From positions 1-45,077 of the forward strand of contig JARRJY010000023.1 of the NCBI GenBank assembly GCA_037388705.1: DNA of 45,077 nucleotides, in the 5' to 3' direction. Shown one piece after another: positions 41,491 to 45,077 of the stretch (its first letter is position 1; every line of letters starts with the position of its first letter). The notes under the pieces are model-generated. The model was not told the DNA's origin, did no database searches, and saw only the letters and a program-made list of their open reading frames with translations. Both the position numbers and the translations under genes were made by a program. The stretch comes from JARRJY01 sp037388705. GTDB taxonomy: Bacteria > Pseudomonadota > Gammaproteobacteria > UBA6429 > Thiohalophilaceae.

Positions 41491-42392
41491 TCCCAAAGCC
41501 AGGCGGCGCCCCGCACGCCGCTGGAATCGCCATGTACATTGGCTAACAGACGGGTGTGCACGGTATCTGAGAAAATATAACGTCCCCATATTCTGGGGAC
41601 GTTTTCGTATAACCGCTGAATATTTGACATGCCGCCACCCAGTACAATCACGTGTGGATCAATTATATTAATGACCGAGGATAATGCGCGTGCCATACGA
41701 TCTTCATATTGCTCCAATGCCTGTTCAGCTGCTTGGTTCCCCTGCTCAGCCAGGTAAACAATGTCTGGTGCAGAGAGTGGTTTCTCTGCATGAGTATTAA
41801 ACTCGTGGGCAAACCAGCGTGCGAACCCGGGTCCGGAAAGAAAAGTTTCAATACAGCCCTGTTTGCCACAATAACAATCCTGACCGGGTAGTTCTGAAGG
41901 CCCTGGCCAGGGTAAGGGGTTATGACCCCATTCTCCCGCAATGGCATTACTACCTACAACCAGCTGCCTGTTTATCGTTATCCCACCACCGGTACCGGTA
42001 CCGATAATGACACCAAATACAATTTCTGCATCCTTGCCGGCGCCATCCGTTGCTTCAGACATGACAAAACAGTTGGCATCATTGGCAATACGTACCGGCT
42101 TACCAAGTTTTTCTGCCAGGTCCTTGTCGAGAGGTTTGCCAATGAGCCAGGTTGAATTGGCATTTTTTACCAACGAAGTGGCAGGTGAAATAGCACCGGG
42201 TATGCCAATACCAACACTGCCACTTTGCCGCGTTTCATCTTCAATCTGGTTGACCAGGTTAATAATGGTGTTCAGGGTAGCCGTGTAATCATGTTGAGGC
42301 GTGTTAACACGATAGCGAACAAGTTCTTCGCCGTTGTCATCAAGCGCGATGCCTTCGATCTTGGTTCCGCCCAGGTCAATTCCTATACGCAT
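41487..42392 (-). CDS. mak: ROK-family fructokinase (Mak)
   Basis: 301 residues. DLGGTKIEGIALDDNGEEL, GIGIPGAISPATSLVKNANSTWLIGKPLDKDL (in parts), NDANCFVMSEATDGAGK, IGTGTGGGI, AGEWGHNPLPW and the ROK zinc-type motif CYCGKQGCIETFLSGPGF match E. coli Mak closely, as does the C-terminal VIVLGGGMSNI. The reaction is ATP-dependent phosphorylation of fructose (also other hexoses) at C6. Full length, no defects. Divergent from the thioesterase gene. Confidence 0.93.
   Translation of the reverse strand: MRIGIDLGGTKIEGIALDDNGEELVRYRVNTPQHDYTATLNTIINLVNQIEDETRQSGSVGIGIPGAISPATSLVKNANSTWLIGKPLDKDLAEKLGKPVRIANDANCFVMSEATDGAGKDAEIVFGVIIGTGTGGGITINRQLVVGSNAIAGEWGHNPLPWPGPSELPGQDCYCGKQGCIETFLSGPGFARWFAHEFNTHAEKPLSAPDIVYLAEQGNQAAEQALEQYEDRMARALSSVINIIDPHVIVLGGGMSNIQRLYENVPRIWGRYIFSDTVHTRLLANVHGDSSGVRGAAWLWD
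41579..41605 (+). terminator. Terminator-like hairpin on the plus strand inside mak
   Basis: AACGTCCCC (41579-41587), loop ATATTCT, GGGGACGTT (41595-41603), followed by TT and C on the plus strand. It could stop plus-strand transcription that reads through from the DUF2892 gene 90 bases upstream, while on the other strand it codes for part of Mak (around ENVPRIWGR). The T-run is short, so strength is uncertain. Confidence 0.35.
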
Positions 42393-42453
42393 AATAAAAT
42401 CTATGTAACAATATTTATTCGTTCAGATTATACGTGTCGATCCAGGAAAGGAA

Positions 42454-42852
42454 ATGGAAAATAAACCATACCAGGTTTTAATGTCTGTCAGAGATTATGA
42501 ATGTGATATTCAGGGTATAGTGAATAACGCGGTTTACCAGAATTATCTTGAACACGCGCGCCATGAATATCTCAAAAATGTCGGCGTTAATTTTACTGAG
42601 CTGGCAAAACAGGGAATTAACCTGGTGGTGGTGAGAATCGAACTCGATTATAAGCAACCATTAATGAGTGGAGACAATTTTTATGTCACCGTGCAAATGG
42701 AGAGGGAATCGCGGGTAAAGTTTGCCTTCAGGCAGAACATTCACAGGCAGCATGACGACAAGCTAATGCTAACCGGCAAGGTGATCGGGACATCGTTAGC
42801 AGAAAATGGCAGGCCCAATGTTCCCGACGTGTTAGAGAATGTATTTAGCTGA
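42454..42852 (+). CDS. Acyl-CoA thioesterase (4HBT hot-dog fold, YbgC-like)
   Basis: 132 residues with AGGAAAGGAA upstream. VLMSVRDYECDIQGIVNNAVYQNYLEHARHEYLK (in parts) is the 4-hydroxybenzoyl-CoA thioesterase signature: the D of DIQGIVNNAVY is the candidate catalytic residue, and the segment RIELDYKQPLMSGDNF and VKFAFRQNI continue the hot-dog fold. Family members hydrolyse acyl-CoA esters; the substrate is not known here. Divergent from mak; a 334-base stretch without a gene follows. Confidence 0.88.
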   Translation: MENKPYQVLMSVRDYECDIQGIVNNAVYQNYLEHARHEYLKNVGVNFTELAKQGINLVVVRIELDYKQPLMSGDNFYVTVQMERESRVKFAFRQNIHRQHDDKLMLTGKVIGTSLAENGRPNVPDVLENVFS

Positions 42853-43186
42853 ACATAATTTCCGCATGGTCTATCCCTGACAAACAGGTGTGTTTATCTG
42901 CATGCCTGGGAGAAAACAAAATTAGCTCAAAAAAATTCTCATGTGATGATGTTCACAGTTAAAGAATTTAGTTTACACATCCAGCAGTTACGAATAGTGC
43001 GTCTTCTGCAGGCGCTGATAACATGATGATTTTCAATAGATTTTTCTTTTCGTCAAATGGCCTAAGTAACAGGCCGAAAAACCCACATTTTTATCGTTTT
43101 CTTTAAGTTTTACCGTTACCGGTCGATACCTTAAGTATCACTTAATTCAAAGACTAACTGTTCTATAAAAAGGTATAGGTGGTGAA
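42853..43186 (+). other. 334-base intergenic region before the lone receiver gene
   Basis: No ORF or known RNA family could be supported. Two structures stand out: GGCCT (43059-43063) with AGGCC (43071-43075), extended by TTTTC and GAAAA outside it with an asymmetric bulge, and GATAC-CTTAA-GTATC near 43124. The region is AT-rich and could carry a long 5' leader or a small RNA. Confidence 0.4.
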
Positions 43187-43582
43187 ATGCAGATGTCTGG
43201 TCAAACATTACTGGTAATCGATGATGTTGAAGAGAACCGGGAAATTCTCCGCTATCGCCTGGAAAAGCAGGGTTATAAAATTGAGATGGCGGGAGATGGC
43301 CAGGAAGGTCTGATGTTGATGAGCAAGAAACCGGTTGACCTGGTGTTGCTCGATCTCAATATGCCGGTCATGAATGGTTTTACTTTTCTTGAAAAAGTAA
43401 AGTCCAACCAGAATTTAACGGATATACCTGTCATTGTGGTTACTTCATTTGATGATGATGAAACCGCCAATGATGTGCTGACATTCGGCGCCTGTGGCTT
43501 TGTTTCCAAACCTTATGATATGGAACAGGTAAACCACCAGATAAAAAGTTGTTTACGTAGCCCGGTGTCCTGTACCAGTTAG
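43187..43582 (+). CDS. Stand-alone receiver-domain response regulator (CheY-like)
   Basis: 131 residues, one REC domain only: acidic pair D12-D13, phospho-acceptor D56 (LVLLDLNMPVMNG), T86 and K108 (SKPYD) are all present. No output domain, so it acts by protein contact, like CheY or SpoIIE-type switches. No kinase, chemotaxis or phosphatase gene is adjacent. A second in-frame ATG lies six bases downstream. It follows the 334-base gene-free stretch and ends one base before the convergent cupin gene. Confidence 0.92.
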   Translation: MQMSGQTLLVIDDVEENREILRYRLEKQGYKIEMAGDGQEGLMLMSKKPVDLVLLDLNMPVMNGFTFLEKVKSNQNLTDIPVIVVTSFDDDETANDVLTFGACGFVSKPYDMEQVNHQIKSCLRSPVSCTS

Positions 43583-43583
43583 G

Positions 43584-43949
43584 CTAACTGATTAATTCAG
43601 TATCATCATGTTGATAAGCAGGGCTGCAACTGCACAAGATTTTCAGTTCAGTGTTGCTGGCATTTTCCACGCAATGAGGGGTGTTGGGTGCAATACACAC
43701 AGTGTCACCCGGTTTAATCCTGAATTGCTCATCCCCTAGCGTCATCAATCCATTTCCCTGTATGACATGATAAATTTCTTCACTTGTTTTATGTAAGTGC
43801 AAAAGTGTCTTGCCGTTAACAGGTACAGTCGCTTCCGCCAGGCTCTGATTTTTATTGCCATGAAGATCCGGGTGAAATAATTCACGAATTTCAGAACCAT
43901 CCTTGGTTTTATATGACTTGCTATGTATATATTCTGTGTGTGTTTTCAT
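43584..43949 (-). CDS. Cupin-domain protein
   Basis: 121 residues, a single cupin. The first motif is G-x5-H-x-H-x4-E-like (GKTLLHLHKTSEEIYHVIQGNG, read in parts), giving H, H and E metal ligands; the second is PGDTVCIAPNTPHCVENAS with the third His. A small-molecule enzyme or sensor role is possible, but neither can be chosen from the sequence. It is downstream of rof with two bases between stop and start, so hemW-rof-cupin form an operon. Confidence 0.88.
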   Translation of the reverse strand: MKTHTEYIHSKSYKTKDGSEIRELFHPDLHGNKNQSLAEATVPVNGKTLLHLHKTSEEIYHVIQGNGLMTLGDEQFRIKPGDTVCIAPNTPHCVENASNTELKILCSCSPAYQHDDTELIS

Positions 43950-43951
43950 AA

Positions 43952-44197
43952 TCAGACTTCTTGATAGGAAATAATTCGTTCCAGTCGGATCTTGTGTGGT
44001 CGGTTGTTCTCATCAGCAACCAGTAAAAATTCTTCACCTGAGTTAGTTTTCAAGTCATTTGGCTTAACAATAGCAATATGTTCAGTGCCATGTTCATCAT
44101 GCCATTGTATTCTGATGCGGGTGTTATGCATAACAAGTAATTCAAATTCGGAATGAAAAGCACAGGAAACAGGAACGTAAGGTTTATTATCGGACAT
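43952..44197 (-). CDS. rof: Rho-binding antiterminator (Rof family)
   Basis: 81 residues. YVPVSCAFHSEFELLVMHNTRIRI, then EHIAIVKPNDLKTNSGEEFLLV and HKIRLERIISYQEV follow the YxPIxC-x-x-x-(D/F)ELE pattern and the L-x-x-L/I-D/R-K/R-I-xS end of E. coli Rof (YaeO). Rof binds the Rho hexamer and inhibits termination, so this small protein could tune transcription termination in response to stress. It starts three bases after the hemW stop. A GGAG in the end of hemW is its ribosome binding site. Confidence 0.72.
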   Translation of the reverse strand: MSDNKPYVPVSCAFHSEFELLVMHNTRIRIQWHDEHGTEHIAIVKPNDLKTNSGEEFLLVADENNRPHKIRLERIISYQEV

Positions 44198-44200
44198 TGT

Positions 44201-45077
44201 TTACTCCGGTAGAAATAATGCCACCAGGTCATTTAAATATTGTTTACCGGTTTCGGTTGGTTTTATCCAGTGTGTTTGCCATTCAAGCCAGTCCTTTTCT
44301 TCTGCCTGGCGTAGTGGTTTTTCTATACTATTAATAACCAGACCAGTATGTTGAGAAAAAAGATCGCTTTCAAAACCATCCGTTAGTCGAAGTGCATTCA
44401 TCATAAACTCCAGGCTGGCATCTTTGCGCCCAAGTATTCGCCTTCCCTGAACAGCATTACCTGTATTAATGTCACTAAGGTATTGCTGTGGTTGTCTGGT
44501 TTTCCATTTGCGCTCGATCTGTTGTTGATGCGGATGTGTGATCTTATCATGGGCGCCGGCGCCGATTCCCAGGTAATCACCAAACTGCCAGTAGTTTAGA
44601 TTATGTTGGCAGTGTTTTTTCTCTTTGCAGTAAGCAGATACTTCATATTGAGTATATCCATGCTCACCTAGTATAGCCTGGCATTGCTCCTGTATCTGCC
44701 AGCTGAGTTCTTCATCAGGTGTTACTGGAGGGTGATGATGAAACCAGGTATTGGGCTCAATGGTTAACTGGTAATAGGAAATATGGGAGGGCTCCAGTGC
44801 GATAGCGGTATTGATATCTTCAATAGCTTGCTTGATGTTTTGCCCGGGCAAGGCAAACATCAAATCAAGGTTAAAGTTTTCAAAGCCAGCGTGATGCGCC
44901 ATTTCGGCAGCTTTTGTCGCCTCAGTTCGATCATGTATACGCCCCAGCTTTTGTAAATGTTCGTTATTGAAACTTTGAATGCCAATGGACAAACGGTTAA
45001 TTCCAGCGGAACGAAACTCGTTAAACTTTTGCTGTTCAGCGGTACCGGGGTTGGCCTCCATGGTGATCTCAATATCA
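44201..45077 (-). CDS. hemW: Heme chaperone HemW (radical SAM, HemN-like), 5' end cut by window edge
   Basis: The frame is open to the right edge, reading DIEITMEANPGT, so the internal Met at 45061 is not the start. EANPGT and RLSIGIQSFNNEHLQKLGRIHD are the HemW/HemN radical SAM core; the [4Fe-4S] CxxxCxxC motif must lie upstream outside the window. NLDLMFALPGQN, ISYYQLTIEPNTWFHH, QYEVSAYCKEKKHCQHNLNYW and DYLGIGAGAHDKI follow, typical of HemW, a protein that carries and inserts haem, rather than true coproporphyrinogen oxidase. The C-terminal region with DGFESDLFSQHTG is complete. Last bases lead into rof. Confidence 0.93.
   Translation of the reverse strand, partial: DIEITMEANPGTAEQQKFNEFRSAGINRLSIGIQSFNNEHLQKLGRIHDRTEATKAAEMAHHAGFENFNLDLMFALPGQNIKQAIEDINTAIALEPSHISYYQLTIEPNTWFHHHPPVTPDEELSWQIQEQCQAILGEHGYTQYEVSAYCKEKKHCQHNLNYWQFGDYLGIGAGAHDKITHPHQQQIERKWKTRQPQQYLSDINTGNAVQGRRILGRKDASLEFMMNALRLTDGFESDLFSQHTGLVINSIEKPLRQAEEKDWLEWQTHWIKPTETGKQYLNDLVALFLPE

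Noticed and set aside
1..45077. Mobile elements, CRISPR, toxin-antitoxin or defence cluster
   Set aside because: No transposase, integrase, repeat-spacer array, cas gene or paired small toxin genes seen in any frame.

Overview
The window looks like a chromosomal segment of a gammaproteobacterium with a compact, moderately AT-rich genome. The QmcA, MetH, AroG, TypA, MutY, YggX, SlyX, Mak, YrfG and Rof homologues all read like Enterobacteria/Pseudomonas-type orthologues but are clearly divergent. A small conserved protein near the left end and the TRAP/TatT cluster suggest an environmental, perhaps sulfur-oxidising, lineage; that placement is inference. There is no phage, insertion sequence, CRISPR array or conjugative gene. 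The sequence comes from a draft assembly: it has two N-gaps (2969-2994 and 11381-11415), both touching homopolymer T runs.

Layout. 1-2.9 kb: the start of a lipid A acyltransferase gene (cut by the window edge), a small conserved protein, a TtcA-family PP-loop protein, and a qmcA-nfeD pair. 3-8.7 kb: cobalamin-dependent methionine synthase (metH), a YihY membrane protein, a lipoprotein and a small membrane protein. 8.7-11.5 kb: a diguanylate cyclase, a 2OG-Fe oxygenase and a SpoU methyltransferase that appear to have lost each other's 3' ends, a rhodanese, and a cytochrome c interrupted by a gap. 11.7-15.3 kb: an unrecognised all-helical protein, a dienelactone-hydrolase-like protein with an altered catalytic triad, DAHP synthase and SlyX. 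15.3-19 kb: a TRAP transporter operon (tatT-dctP-dctQ-dctM) in which tatT is frameshifted by a perfect 49-bp tandem duplication and dctP seems to lack about 20 residues. 19-24.6 kb: an orphan OmpR-type regulator, typA/bipA, a membrane protein, prolyl aminopeptidase, dtd and a lipoprotein. 24.5-27.3 kb: a hybrid histidine kinase with an RpfC-like membrane input domain, transcribed together with a DUF484-GGDEF diguanylate cyclase. 27.4-32.4 kb: YkgJ-type Cys cluster protein, yrfG, a secreted protein, cysQ, a small ORF behind tRNA-Phe, yggX, mutY and an SRPBCC protein. 32.3-38.5 kb: AsmA, an acyl-CoA ligase, thiS-thiG and a broken CorA-type transporter gene. 38.5-45 kb: MscS channel, trmB, a 50-residue membrane protein, a histidine phosphatase, a DUF2892 protein, mak, a thioesterase, a lone receiver domain, a cupin, rof and hemW (cut by the right edge).

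How it fits together. Most of the window is housekeeping: translation quality control (typA, dtd, trmB, ttcA family, tRNA-Phe), cofactor and amino acid synthesis (metH, thiSG, aroG), envelope (AsmA, LpxL family, QmcA/NfeD) and repair (mutY, yggX). The accessory interest lies in c-di-GMP and phosphorelay signalling (two GGDEF proteins, one RpfC-like hybrid kinase, two regulators without a partner kinase) and in a series of damaged genes. Four loci (SpoU/2OG junction, dctP, tatT, corA) carry small deletions or a duplication. Together with the N-gaps these may be assembly errors rather than biology, and read-level checking would decide. I found no clear novel multi-gene system. The best leads are the RpfC-like kinase/GGDEF pair, the degenerate dienelactone hydrolase and the unrecognised helical protein at 11.7 kb.
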